Below are positions 31,177-38,164 of a stretch of DNA of 38,164 nt, one piece after another. The DNA is from Verrucomicrobiota bacterium (GTDB lineage: Bacteria > Verrucomicrobiota > Verrucomicrobiia > Chthoniobacterales > UBA10450). The notes under the pieces are model-generated. The model had not been told where the DNA came from, ran no database searches, and saw nothing but the letters and a program-made list of their open reading frames with translations. The stretch covers positions 1 through 38,164 of the forward strand of contig QHQA01000028.1 of assembly GCA_003219695.1 (NCBI GenBank), in the 5' to 3' direction. The translations under genes and the position numbers were made by a program. How positions within the stretch are numbered: the stretch's first letter is position 1; each line of letters opens with the position of its first letter.

Positions 31177-31601
31177 TTTCCGCTTACAGCGTTCCGCGCG
31201 CGGCGGTCGAGATAGCTTTGTAAAATCATTTGCGCGGCTACCTGGTCCACGTATCCACGTGTCTGCCGCGTGTTCTTGCCTGCGTCGCGGAGCGCGCGGT
31301 GCGCTGCAGCGGTCGTCAGCCGCTCGTCCCAACTGACGACCGGGCATGGCAAAATCGCGCGCAGCTTTTCCATAAACTGGAGGACTTCCGTCGCGGCCGG
31401 GCCCATTTTTCCATTCATCTGCCGGGGCATGCCTGCCACCACGTGATCGATTTTCCTTTCGCGAACGATTTCCGCGATCCGCAATGCTGCCTGCGCCTTT
31501 GTTGGAATGGTCTCCAGCGGATGCGCGAGCAACCGTAACTCATCAGAAATCGCCACGCCGATACGCGTCCGGCCAAAATCGAGAGCCAAAATCGGTTTCA
31601 T
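31173..31601 (-). CDS. ruvX: RuvX/YqgF, Holliday-junction resolvase-like / pre-16S processing nuclease
   Basis: A 142-residue protein of normal size. It opens with LALDFGRTRIGVAISDE (RNase-H-like fold, first catalytic Asp), then VVAGMPRQMNGKMGPAA for the G-x-P-x-x-x-x-G motif, VVSWDERLTTAAAHRAL with the second acidic residue, and YVDQVAAQMILQSYLD with the last Asp, all as in YqgF/RuvX. In E. coli YqgF trims the 5' end of pre-16S rRNA. Its stop codon overlaps the truA start by GTGA, so the two genes are translationally coupled. Confidence 0.94.
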   Translation of the reverse strand: MKPILALDFGRTRIGVAISDELRLLAHPLETIPTKAQAALRIAEIVRERKIDHVVAGMPRQMNGKMGPAATEVLQFMEKLRAILPCPVVSWDERLTTAAAHRALRDAGKNTRQTRGYVDQVAAQMILQSYLDRRARNAVSGK

Positions 31602-31638
31602 TTTAACGTTGTAACTCTTGTAACGTTTTTAACCTTTC

Positions 31639-32712
31639 CTATTGCAGCTCCGGCGGAAGTTTGCCGATCAAATCTTTGATCCTTTCAGCTTCGTGTTTGT
31701 GGCAGACCAAGAGCGCATCCCTTGTTCGCACCACAATGAGATCACGAACTCCAAGCAGCGCAATGGTTGTTCCATCCTCCTCGAAAACAATGTTATTACT
31801 GGAATCGACCGCGGTAATTGTGCGGTTCGCGGCGTTTCTCTGTTTGTCCTTCTCGAAATAATTTGCCACTGCCCGCCAGCTTCCGATGTCGTCCCAGTCG
31901 AAGTTCGCCTCGACGACGAGAACGCGGTCGGCTCTTTCCATGATTGCGTAATCGAATGATATGCGTGGCAGCTTGCTGAAACGTTCACGCAACGCCTTCT
32001 CGAAATTCTCCGGAGCCCGAACTTGGGAAATGAAATCAGCCAGCTCCGGCGCGTGACGGTTGAATTCGCGGAGCATTGTCGGCACGGACCAGACGAACAT
32101 TCCCGCGTTCCAGCGGAAATTTCCTTTTCGCAAAAACGATTCGGCCAGGTCCTGGTTTGGTTTTTCGCGAAAGCGCAGCACGCGATGGATCGAATCGATG
32201 TCGGGGCGCTTGCGCAAACGGACTGGCTTGCCTTGCTCGATGTAGCCGAATCCGGGACATGCCCAGCTTGGTTTGATGCCGATGGTTACAAGCCCGCTAG
32301 TCTCCTCGGCTGCGTCGGCAGCCAGGGCCAGCGTTTCCTGAAAAGCCTTTCGATTTACAATCACATGATCGGCGGGAAGAACGACCATGATTGCTGCGTG
32401 ATCGCGAACTGCTACCCAGCCGGTCCCAAGCGCGATCGCGGCAGCGGTATCGCGTTTGGCCGGCTCGGCGACAATATTTTCCTTTGGAAAATTCCCGAGC
32501 AATTTGCGGACTGCCATTTCCTGTTCCGCGTTTGTCAGGATCAAAATTCGCTCGGGCGGAATGAACCCTTCAAGGCGCGCCAGGGTTTCTTCGAGCAAAG
32601 TTTTGTCTGAGACCAGGCGCAGGAGTTGTTTCGGGCGCGCGCGCCTGCTCAGGGGCCAAAAGCGTTCGCCGCTGCCGCCTGCGAGAATCAGCGCGTAGAT
32701 CGAGTTGGGCAT
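31639..32712 (-). CDS. manC: Mannose-1-phosphate guanylyltransferase
   Basis: A 357-residue protein beginning YALILAGGSGERFWPLSRRA followed by RPKQLL, the nucleotidyltransferase signature loop of GDP-mannose pyrophosphorylases. PADHVI, FREKPNQDLAE, GNFRWNAGMFVW and SFDYAIMERA are all diagnostic of the family, as is the DWDDIGSW motif. It makes GDP-mannose from mannose-1-phosphate and GTP for surface polysaccharides and glycoproteins. It lacks the C-terminal phosphomannose-isomerase domain of long ManC proteins, which is usual for ~350-residue members. It lies 37 bp upstream of ruvX on the same strand, so the three genes manC-ruvX-truA may form one transcript. Confidence 0.94.
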   Translation of the reverse strand: MPNSIYALILAGGSGERFWPLSRRARPKQLLRLVSDKTLLEETLARLEGFIPPERILILTNAEQEMAVRKLLGNFPKENIVAEPAKRDTAAAIALGTGWVAVRDHAAIMVVLPADHVIVNRKAFQETLALAADAAEETSGLVTIGIKPSWACPGFGYIEQGKPVRLRKRPDIDSIHRVLRFREKPNQDLAESFLRKGNFRWNAGMFVWSVPTMLREFNRHAPELADFISQVRAPENFEKALRERFSKLPRISFDYAIMERADRVLVVEANFDWDDIGSWRAVANYFEKDKQRNAANRTITAVDSSNNIVFEEDGTTIALLGVRDLIVVRTRDALLVCHKHEAERIKDLIGKLPPELQ

Positions 32713-32790
32713 GGCGATGCAAAATGGGAGGATTTTCTGGTCGCGAAATTAGCGGTTTCCTTTTCCGAAACGCGCCGTATATGGTAGGCC

Positions 32791-33087
32791 ATGTCTTTCC
32801 CCATATCCATTTCAAAAACGTCCGAACAACTTCCCATTGATCCGCTGCTCGTGGTGACCCGCACCGCGATCGGACTCGGCTTGGGAATTTTGATGGCAGA
32901 TAAAATCAAGCCTCCGCTGCGTCAGACAGCGGCAATTGCGCTTGTTGCGATCGGCGCGTTGGCCGCGGCGCCGTGGCTGGTGAAAATTACAGTGGGCCAA
33001 ATTAATCGCTCGGAATGGGGGAGCCGCGCCCGTTTGCGTTCTATTCGTGGAGACGCCGGCTACACGTCGGACAACGACATTTACTAG
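32791..33087 (+). CDS. Small membrane-associated protein of unknown function
   Basis: A 98-residue protein from ATG 32791. Two hydrophobic stretches (VVTRTAIGLGLGILMADKI and TAAIALVAIGALAAAPWLVK) suggest two membrane helices linked by a short basic loop (KPPLRQ). The soluble tail is Arg-rich then acidic (RSEWGSRARLRSIRGDAGYT). I do not recognise the family. The pattern of helix plus repeated RTA/QTAA motif and normal codon usage favour a real gene. It is divergent from manC, with 78 bp between the two starts. Confidence 0.65.
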   Translation: MSFPISISKTSEQLPIDPLLVVTRTAIGLGLGILMADKIKPPLRQTAAIALVAIGALAAAPWLVKITVGQINRSEWGSRARLRSIRGDAGYTSDNDIY

Positions 33088-33115
33088 CTTGCCCATGGCC
33101 GGGATCGGCTTGTCA

Positions 33116-33139
33116 CGCCATAGCCGTAGGCGAAGGCGG
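33116..33139. repeat. cgccATAGCCGTAGGCGAAGGCGG repeat
   Basis: A short GC-rich unit in the gap between two convergent genes, followed by ataatcccggc. It matches 35434-35458 (cccgccgtagcctcaacgcaggcgg then atggtcccggc) in both the palindromic core and the flanking word, so it belongs to a small REP-like family. Degraded relatives occur at 5240-5290 and 15850-15880. Confidence 0.55.
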
Positions 33140-33166
33140 ATAATCCCGGCTTGTTATTCGCGCTGC

Positions 33167-34333
33167 CTACACAAACGCTTCGGCGACGGAATCCGCCAGG
33201 GCTTTGCCTTTTCTGGTCAGCACGAAATTGCTGTTCGATTTTTGAAGCAGTCCAAGCGCAATGAATTCACTCGATTGTTGCTCGAAATGTTTCAGGTCCG
33301 AAGCAGAGATTCCGTCGCGCGTGCGCAGCGACAACGCGATTCGTTCCGTGCGTTTCATTTCCGGCGTTAGATTTTCGCTCGACGCGCGCGGCGATTTGCC
33401 GGAAAAAACGCGATCGATGTAGACGCGGTAATCACAGATATTTTGCCAGCGCTGCATCCCGACAGTCGAAACCGCGCTGGGACCAATACCAACGTAATCT
33501 TTGCCGAGCCAGTAAGCCTGATTGTGGACCGACGAAAAACCGGGGCGCGTGTAATTTGAGATTTCGTAATGTTCGTAGCCGGCGTCTTCCAGGATCGCCA
33601 TTGCCATTTCGAACAACTGAGCGTCGGCATCGGCATCCTGTCGAAATTCGCCGCGGGCATGGCGCACAAAAAATTCCGTGTCTTCCTCGTAAGTGAGGCA
33701 ATAAGTGGAGATGTGCTCGGGTTCGAGCGCGATCGTTTTTTCCAGGGTCGAACGCCATTGCTTAGCAGTTTGCCCCGACAAACCAAACATGAGATCGATG
33801 TTGATGTTCGTAAACCCCGCCGCGCGCAGAATTCGAAACGATTCTTCCGCCTGCTGCGCGTTGTGTTCGCGCCCCAGTAATTTCAGCAATTGGTCGTCCC
33901 ACGATTGCACGCCGAGGCTGATCCGGTTGACTCCGAATTTCTTGAGGACGCCGGCTTTCCGGTGCGAAACGCTTCCGGGATTCGCTTCCATGGTCCACTC
34001 GATCAGTCGTGACAAGTCGAGCCTTTCGTGAAATCCGCGCAGCAACAGTTCCAGTTGCGCAATCGTGAGCGCTGTGGGTGTGCCGCCGCCAAAATAAATT
34101 GTGGACGGGCGAAGGCGGCGCGCCCGGCGGTCGCGCCCTACCAGTTCCCGCAAGATCGCTTCACAAAATCGCTGCGTCTGCGAACGATCGAGCAGATCCT
34201 TGTAAAACGCGCAGTACGGGCAGATGCGCGCGCAGAAAGGGATGTGAATGTAAAGGTGGCGAATTGAGGCTGCTGTAGTGGCAGTCGTGCCGCCTGCTAC
34301 AGCCGGAAAGTTGTGATTCGCACTCTTGGGCAT
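33167..34333 (-). CDS. hemW: HemW-like radical SAM protein (coproporphyrinogen III oxidase-like)
   Basis: A 388-residue protein from ATG 34333; the frame is open to 35281 but that part is antisense to a DUF362 gene. It has the radical SAM triad C34-x3-C38-x2-C41 in HIPFCARICPYCAFYK, then IYFGGGTPTALT, TMEANPGSV, RISLGVQSWDDQLLK and NIDLMFGLSGQT, the exact motif order of HemW, and QAYWLGKDYVGIGPSA near the end. HemW is an S-adenosylmethionine- and heme-binding protein thought to deliver heme, related to HemN but not an oxidase. Two repeat pieces are read as protein: residues 11-21 (palindrome at 34272-34303) and about 64-75 (34111-34142). Confidence 0.93.
   Translation of the reverse strand: MPKSANHNFPAVAGGTTATTAASIRHLYIHIPFCARICPYCAFYKDLLDRSQTQRFCEAILRELVGRDRRARRLRPSTIYFGGGTPTALTIAQLELLLRGFHERLDLSRLIEWTMEANPGSVSHRKAGVLKKFGVNRISLGVQSWDDQLLKLLGREHNAQQAEESFRILRAAGFTNINIDLMFGLSGQTAKQWRSTLEKTIALEPEHISTYCLTYEEDTEFFVRHARGEFRQDADADAQLFEMAMAILEDAGYEHYEISNYTRPGFSSVHNQAYWLGKDYVGIGPSAVSTVGMQRWQNICDYRVYIDRVFSGKSPRASSENLTPEMKRTERIALSLRTRDGISASDLKHFEQQSSEFIALGLLQKSNSNFVLTRKGKALADSVAEAFV
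34269..34305. repeat. GCTGTAG...CTACAGC palindrome inside hemW 5' end
   Basis: GCTGTAG (34272-34278) and CTACAGC (34297-34303) are perfect inverted ends with GGCA/TGCC inside. It shares the CTGTAG/CTACAG ends with the elements at 36533-36614 and 37233-37288. It encodes the Ala/Thr/Gly-rich stretch before the conserved HemW start. Confidence 0.6.
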
Positions 34334-34366
34334 AAAATCGGTTGCTGCCGCTAAGGCGCCTTGTCG

Positions 34367-35404
34367 ATGCGAAACGTAGCTCTCGTTTTCTTTTGCGCCA
34401 TTGTCTCTGTAAAGGCGCAGACGCCGCAGCCTGCTCCGACGCCATCGATCGTGTATGCGGTGCACAATCCCGCCTCCATTAAAGATTACAAGACCAATCC
34501 GCGCGTCGTGCATGAGATGGTGGATCGACTTGTTCTCGCCGCAACTGGCCAGCCTGATGTGGCGAAGGCGTGGGGGTCGCTCGTCTCTCCCAAAGACCGG
34601 GTTGGAATCAAAATCTCCGCGGCTGGCGGCGAACTTTTCACCACGCATCATGATGTGGTCAACGCGATCGTGGACGGCCTCGTCGCAGCGGGCCATCCCC
34701 GCAGTAGCATCATTGTTTGGGACCGTTCTCTCGGTGGAATCAAGGACGCGGGCTACCAGGCGGGAATTGATGCTTACCAGCTGCGGGCAATCACGCCGCG
34801 TGACGGCTACGACCCTAAAGCAATCGTGTCCGCGCCATTGATGGGACAACTGATCTGGGGCGATCTGGACTACCTCGAAGCGCGGAGAATCCCATTTCTT
34901 TTTGACACTGACAACACCAGCAATGTCAGTCATTTTTCGAAGATCGTTTCGACCGAAGTTAACAAGATCATCAATGTCCCAGTGATGAGCATCAGCGAAA
35001 CGAACGGCATCGCCGGTTGCATTTACAACATGACCATTCCCAACATCGATAACTGGCGTCGTTTCGCGCAGGGCTCTCGTTTTGGCGGCGAAAGCCTTGC
35101 GGAAATTTATGCTAATCCGCTGATCGCAAAGAAGGTCGTCTTCAATTTGATGGATGGCCTCATTGCGCAATATGCGGGCGGCCCGCAGTCGCAGCCGAAC
35201 TACGCCATGCATCATGCCACGCTGTACGCAAGCAAGGACCCTGTCGCCTTGGACGTCATCGCCTTGAAGCGTTTGGAACAATGGCGCGCACGTGCCAGTC
35301 TGCCTGTGATCGGCAACCTGGCCGCATATCTCGACTCTGCCGGCCAGCTCGGCCTCGGCAACTCAGCGTCCAACCGGATCGAGGTAAAAAACATTGGACG
35401 ATGA
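34367..35404 (+). CDS. DUF362-like secreted protein
   Basis: A 345-residue protein from ATG 34367 (a TTG two codons upstream is rejected). A signal peptide covers about residues 1-20 (MRNVALVFFCAIVSVKAQ), so it is exported. The motifs of the DUF362 family are visible: VGIKISAAGGELFTTHHDVV, NAIVDGLVAAGHPRSSIIVW, IINVPVMSISETNGIAGCIY and KKVVFNLMDGLIAQYAGGP. DUF362 proteins have no assigned reaction; some carry ferredoxin-like extensions, which are absent here. It is divergent from hemW, with only 33 bp between the starts, so the promoters must overlap. Confidence 0.8.
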   Translation: MRNVALVFFCAIVSVKAQTPQPAPTPSIVYAVHNPASIKDYKTNPRVVHEMVDRLVLAATGQPDVAKAWGSLVSPKDRVGIKISAAGGELFTTHHDVVNAIVDGLVAAGHPRSSIIVWDRSLGGIKDAGYQAGIDAYQLRAITPRDGYDPKAIVSAPLMGQLIWGDLDYLEARRIPFLFDTDNTSNVSHFSKIVSTEVNKIINVPVMSISETNGIAGCIYNMTIPNIDNWRRFAQGSRFGGESLAEIYANPLIAKKVVFNLMDGLIAQYAGGPQSQPNYAMHHATLYASKDPVALDVIALKRLEQWRARASLPVIGNLAAYLDSAGQLGLGNSASNRIEVKNIGR

Positions 35405-35433
35405 ACTTTCATGTTGTTGCCCGGGTCGGCCTG

Positions 35434-35458
35434 CCCGCCGTAGCCTCAACGCAGGCGG
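35434..35458. repeat. CCCGCCGTAGCCTCAACGCAGGCGG repeat
   Basis: Matches 33116-33139 in sequence and flanks (atggtcccggc after it). It lies between the DUF362 stop and the squalene/phytoene synthase gene, followed at 35507-35525 by a separate 8-bp hairpin CCGGCACC-ACC-GGTGCCGG. The pair could attenuate or end transcription from the upstream gene. Confidence 0.5.
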
Positions 35459-35533
35459 ATGGTCCCGGCCGACGACAATGATCGAGTCACTGCACCAAAT
35501 CTCCACCGGCACCACCGGTGCCGGCTACAGGTC

Positions 35534-36538
35534 ATGAGCGCGCATTCTACGCGACCGTTGCAGACGACACTTTTGCGCTCGGTCTCACGTTCATTTTATC
35601 TCTCGATCCGATTTTTGCCGGCGCAACTGCGCGAACCGATTGCGCTCGCGTACTTGCTTGCGCGGACCACTGACACCGTCGCCGACACAGGCGGAATTTC
35701 CACAGACGTAAGAACGGAGGCGTTGCGAATGTTATCGAACGGAATCCAAGGCAGAGCTTCGCGCGAAGTGGTGCTCGATCTGGTCGCCTCATTTGTCGCC
35801 ATGCAACAGAAAGTGAGTGAGCGACAATTGCTTGTGGCGTTACCTGATTGTCTTGATTGGCTCGACCATTTGGAGCAGGCGGATCGCACAGACATTCGCG
35901 TTGTCCTGGAGAAAATCACGCGTGGGCAGATGCTCGATCTGCAGCGCTTCGATGATCCGAAGGAAATTCACGCGCTCGGCCTCGCCGCTGATCTGGACGA
36001 ATACACTTATCTGGTTGCCGGTTGTGTCGGCGAATTTTGGACGCGACTCTGTTTCCGGCATGTTCGGAACTTCGCAAGTCTCAGCGAGGACGAGATGCTG
36101 GCGCTGGGCAAGCGCTACGGCATGGCGCTTCAGTTGATCAACGTGCTGCGCGATGCCGGCTCTGATCTTCGAGCGGGCAGATGTTATTTCCCGGAATACG
36201 AACTAAATGCGGCGCATCTGCCGGCGTCGCAGATTCTCTTCGAACCGGAGCGTTTCCAGCCGATTTATCGAACCTGGCTGGACAAAGCAAAGGCTGAGCT
36301 CGAGTGCGGCATGCAATATTCGCGAGCAATCGAAAATCGCCGCGTGCGCGCTGCCACAGTTCTGCCCGCTTTAATCGGAGGGCGCACGCTTGCGCTTTTG
36401 GATGAAGCTGGTCCGACGGCGTTGCAGCGCACAGTGAAAGTCCCGCGCCGCGAGGTACGGAAAATGATTTTATTGTTAGCGATTCACGTCGCATCGCCCG
36501 AGCAGATCGATGCGATTTTCAATCGCACTAGGCTGTAG
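35534..36538 (+). CDS. Squalene/phytoene synthase family protein
   Basis: A 334-residue protein from ATG 35534 (the frame is open to 35459, but that part is repeat-derived). Both aspartate-rich motifs of trans-head-to-head prenyl synthases are present: Asp47-x3-Asp51 in RTTDTVAD, and Asp207-x3-Asp211 in NVLRDAGSDLRAGRCYFP. SFYLSIRFLPAQLREPIALA is the usual opening. The family condenses two farnesyl or geranylgeranyl diphosphates, here likely toward squalene for hopanoids or toward carotenoids; the sequence alone does not settle which. The last residues RL and the TAG stop (36536-36538) come from the left end of a palindromic element. Confidence 0.9.
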   Translation: MSAHSTRPLQTTLLRSVSRSFYLSIRFLPAQLREPIALAYLLARTTDTVADTGGISTDVRTEALRMLSNGIQGRASREVVLDLVASFVAMQQKVSERQLLVALPDCLDWLDHLEQADRTDIRVVLEKITRGQMLDLQRFDDPKEIHALGLAADLDEYTYLVAGCVGEFWTRLCFRHVRNFASLSEDEMLALGKRYGMALQLINVLRDAGSDLRAGRCYFPEYELNAAHLPASQILFEPERFQPIYRTWLDKAKAELECGMQYSRAIENRRVRAATVLPALIGGRTLALLDEAGPTALQRTVKVPRREVRKMILLLAIHVASPEQIDAIFNRTRL

Positions 36539-36614
36539 CCGTTGCCCTGTGGGCAACGTAATCGTGCGCGTGCCGGTGCGTGGGGGCGCGCTTCGCACAG
36601 CGAAGCGGCTACAG
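36533..36614. repeat. CTGTAGCCG...CGGCTACAG element overlapping two gene ends
   Basis: An ~82-bp element with 9-bp perfect ends (36533-36541 and 36606-36614). Inside are GTTGCCC/GGGCAAC and GCGCTTCGC/GCGAAGC hairpins. Its right half is almost the same as that of the element at 37233-37288. Its left end gives the squalene/phytoene synthase stop codon, and its right end reaches the last codons of the uracil-DNA glycosylase (stop at 36609). Confidence 0.85.
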
Positions 36615-37403
36615 AAAATAATTTCGCTGCCTCTCGGTGATTGGTCGCTCGAGTCGCTCCAGCACTTGGAGCATGTCTTCCCAGACTTTGCGTTTTTCCG
36701 AAGGTGCCTGGTTACGGAGCAGATAAGCAGGGTGATACGTGATCATGAGCGGAATCCCGTTGCAACTGTGCCAGCGGCCGCGCAATTCCCGCATGGTTCC
36801 TCGCATCCCTAGGAGGCCTTCGACAGCGACTGCGCCGAGCGCGACCAACACTTTTGGCTGGATGATTTCGATCTGCTCCACGAGATAGGGCCGGCAGGTC
36901 TGCATCTCGATCGGCGTGGGCGCGCGATTGCCAAAACTTCCGGGCGGGGTGTCGGGGCGGCACTTCAGGATATTCGCGATATAGACGTCTTCGCGGGCGA
37001 ACCCCATGGCCTTTAGAATCTTGGTCAGCAATTGTCCGGCGCGTCCGACGAATGGTTCGCCCTGCTGGTCCTCGTCCACCCCGGGCGCTTCACCGACGAA
37101 CATTAAATCCGCGTCCGGATTTCCTACGCCGAACACCGTCTGCGTTCGCGAGGAGGCAAGATGCGCGCATTTCGTGCAAACGCGAACGCGTTCGCGTATC
37201 GGCTCAAGTAAGGCTGCTTTATTTGAGGCCGGCTGTAGCCGCCGCTCTACGAGCGACGCGGGCGCTTCGCGCAGCGAAGCGGCTACAGGACTAGCTGCTT
37301 GCAATTGCGTTAACACGCTTCTCGATGCGCGCGGCGAGCGACCAGTTGACTCTCGAATTTTCTCCAGAGTCGCGATAACGAAATCGAGAGCTGGCTGCGT
37401 CAT
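36609..37403 (-). CDS. Family 4 (4Fe-4S) uracil-DNA glycosylase
   Basis: A 264-residue protein from ATG 37403. Cluster ligands Cys76-x2-Cys79 (CTKC), Cys148 (ILKCRPDTPP) and Cys170 (QTCRPYL) match the iron-sulfur uracil-DNA glycosylases. The active-site motif GEAPGVDEDQQGEPFVGRAG and the C-terminal HPAYLLRN, with the HP-x-YLL-R loop, are also family-typical. It removes uracil from DNA to start base-excision repair. Residues 39-57 (PVAASLREAPASLVERRLQ) come from a palindromic repeat element at 37233-37288, in frame, in the linker before the first Cys pair. The N-terminal helix (about 1-30) is a common extension in the family. Confidence 0.93.
   Translation of the reverse strand: MTQPALDFVIATLEKIRESTGRSPRASRSVLTQLQAASPVAASLREAPASLVERRLQPASNKAALLEPIRERVRVCTKCAHLASSRTQTVFGVGNPDADLMFVGEAPGVDEDQQGEPFVGRAGQLLTKILKAMGFAREDVYIANILKCRPDTPPGSFGNRAPTPIEMQTCRPYLVEQIEIIQPKVLVALGAVAVEGLLGMRGTMRELRGRWHSCNGIPLMITYHPAYLLRNQAPSEKRKVWEDMLQVLERLERPITERQRNYFL
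37233..37288. repeat. CTGTAGCCGC...GCGGCTACAG element inside the uracil-DNA glycosylase gene
   Basis: A 56-bp element with 10-bp perfect inverted ends (37233-37242 and 37279-37288) and an inner GCTTCGC/GCGAAGC hairpin. Its right half (GCGCTTCGC through AAGCGGCTACAG) matches 36590-36614. It keeps the glycosylase frame open and adds about 19 residues. Confidence 0.88.
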
Positions 37404-37459
37404 TTGCGGCGATCATGCAAAATTTTGCGCTCGAACGCAATCACTTTGATCGTGCAACG

Positions 37460-38164
37460 ATGAGCGCGCGGCTCAGCGATTACGATTACGAGCTGCCACG
37501 CGAATTGATTGCGCAGCGGCCCCTGGAGCGGCGCGATGATTCTCGCATGATGGTGCTGCATCGCGCCGAGCAGACAATCGAGCATCGCGAATTTCGCGAA
37601 CTTAAAACCTTCATGCAGCCGGGTGACGTGCTGGTCTTAAACGACGCGCGCGTGCTCCCAGCGCGACGATTCTCGGACGATGGCGCTATTGAATTCTTGT
37701 TTCTCGAACGGCTCGGACCCACACGTTGGAAATGCTTGGTAAAGCCGGGGCGGAAAATGCGCGTCGGCGCAACGACCAAGATCGGCGGTTTCATTTTGCG
37801 TGTAGAGAGAATCATGCCCGATGGCGAGCGCATCATTGCACTCGATGAGGGTTTTGATCCTTATGCCGGCGGCTCCATGCCGTTGCCGCCATACATCGAC
37901 CGGCTGAGCGATGAAAGCGACACAGCGCGATACCAGACGGTTTTTGCTCGTACGGGCGGCGCGGTGGCTGCGCCTACGGCCAGCCTTCATTTCACTCGCG
38001 AAATTTTGCGCGCAATTCCGCACGCGTTCGTGACGCTGCACGTGGGGCCGGGAACATTTCTGCCAGTCCGATCGGAAAAAATCGCCGAGCATCGCATGTT
38101 TCCGGAGCGTTTCTCCATTCCGGCCGAAGCCGCAAACAAGATCAACGAAGCGCAGCGGATTATC
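37460..38164 (+). CDS. queA: S-adenosylmethionine:tRNA ribosyltransferase-isomerase (partial, runs off the end)
   Basis: 235 codons are present from ATG 37460; an in-frame ATG at 37415 is a possible longer start. The protein opens LSDYDYELPRELIAQRPLER, followed by DVLVLNDARVLPAR and the highly conserved ARYQTVFARTGGAVAAPTAS-LHFT stretch, then HVGPGTFLPV, all as in QueA. QueA makes epoxyqueuosine in the tRNA wobble position from 7-aminomethyl-7-deazaguanine. The 3' end, about 100 residues, lies beyond the window. It is divergent from the uracil-DNA glycosylase gene; starts are 11-56 bp apart. Confidence 0.95.
   Translation, partial: MSARLSDYDYELPRELIAQRPLERRDDSRMMVLHRAEQTIEHREFRELKTFMQPGDVLVLNDARVLPARRFSDDGAIEFLFLERLGPTRWKCLVKPGRKMRVGATTKIGGFILRVERIMPDGERIIALDEGFDPYAGGSMPLPPYIDRLSDESDTARYQTVFARTGGAVAAPTASLHFTREILRAIPHAFVTLHVGPGTFLPVRSEKIAEHRMFPERFSIPAEAANKINEAQRII

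Noticed and set aside
31177-31347. Longer start for truA
   Set aside because: Overlaps ruvX by 170 bp out of frame; the GTG that overlaps the ruvX stop by four bases is the natural start.
34334-35281. Long N-terminal extension of the hemW frame (about 316 residues)
   Set aside because: It is antisense to the DUF362 gene with its clear signal peptide and family motifs; the residues are Arg/His-rich shadow sequence. ATG 34333 is a better start.
1-38164. CRISPR arrays, tRNA genes and complete insertion sequences
   Set aside because: No regularly spaced direct repeats, no TTCGAATCC-type tRNA arms in a foldable context and no transposase frames were found. Repeats here are single palindromic units.

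Overview
The window opens with the first ~276 bases of a 16S rRNA gene read on the minus strand. Its helix sequences (GAACGCTGGCGGCGTGGATAAG and the following variable region) point to the phylum Verrucomicrobia, probably the Chthoniobacterales/Spartobacteria soil group. The gene content fits a Gram-negative chemoheterotroph of that kind. The class-level placement is inference from a partial 16S.

Layout. 1-770: 16S 5' end, its leader with three strong hairpins, and an rRNA promoter. 770-7500: a loose set of small genes (two GNAT acetyltransferases, a GFA-family zinc protein and its broken paralogue, a secreted BNR/sialidase-fold protein, a GlsB/YeaQ-type membrane protein, an exported M20 amidohydrolase). 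7711-11635: one large decayed minus-strand locus whose three reading frames together resemble a Cap4/DUF4297-type nuclease, a P-loop STAND-like NTPase and a helical solenoid, the architecture of an anti-phage NTPase. 11694-15070: a secreted S9 peptidase split by a frameshift, plus a 210-bp direct repeat of its 3' end. Between the repeats lie a DUF433 antitoxin with a truncated partner and an intact-looking hicAB pair. 16110-21567: housekeeping and metabolism (MurJ, a trans-sulfuration PLP enzyme, glutamate dehydrogenase, an aldose-1-epimerase-like protein). 21625-27182: a minus-strand export locus with a parvulin/SurA-like foldase, an ABC transporter carrying two cyclic-nucleotide-binding domains and a C39 peptidase, a sigma-54-type AAA+ activator, and an unlisted 59-residue lysine-rich peptide with a leader-like Ala-Gly site. 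27294-30285: an unknown protein, fumarylacetoacetase and a PAP2-like membrane protein. 30361-38164: truA-ruvX, manC, a small membrane protein, hemW, a DUF362 protein, a squalene/phytoene synthase, a family-4 uracil-DNA glycosylase and the start of queA.

Two themes stand out. First, the C39-transporter locus looks like a dedicated peptide-secretion system, and I can point to a candidate substrate in it. Second, the window is full of short palindromic dispersed repeats. Several lie inside genes: they add residues to uracil-DNA glycosylase, TruA and HemW in frame, and supply stop codons for MurJ, the PLP enzyme and the squalene/phytoene synthase. This resembles the protein-coding palindromic elements of Rickettsia.

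Caution: I find five apparent single-base frameshifts (about 9663, 11329, 11518, 13796 and 26255). Some may be true gene decay, but their number also fits indel errors in an assembly, so the broken genes should be checked against reads.
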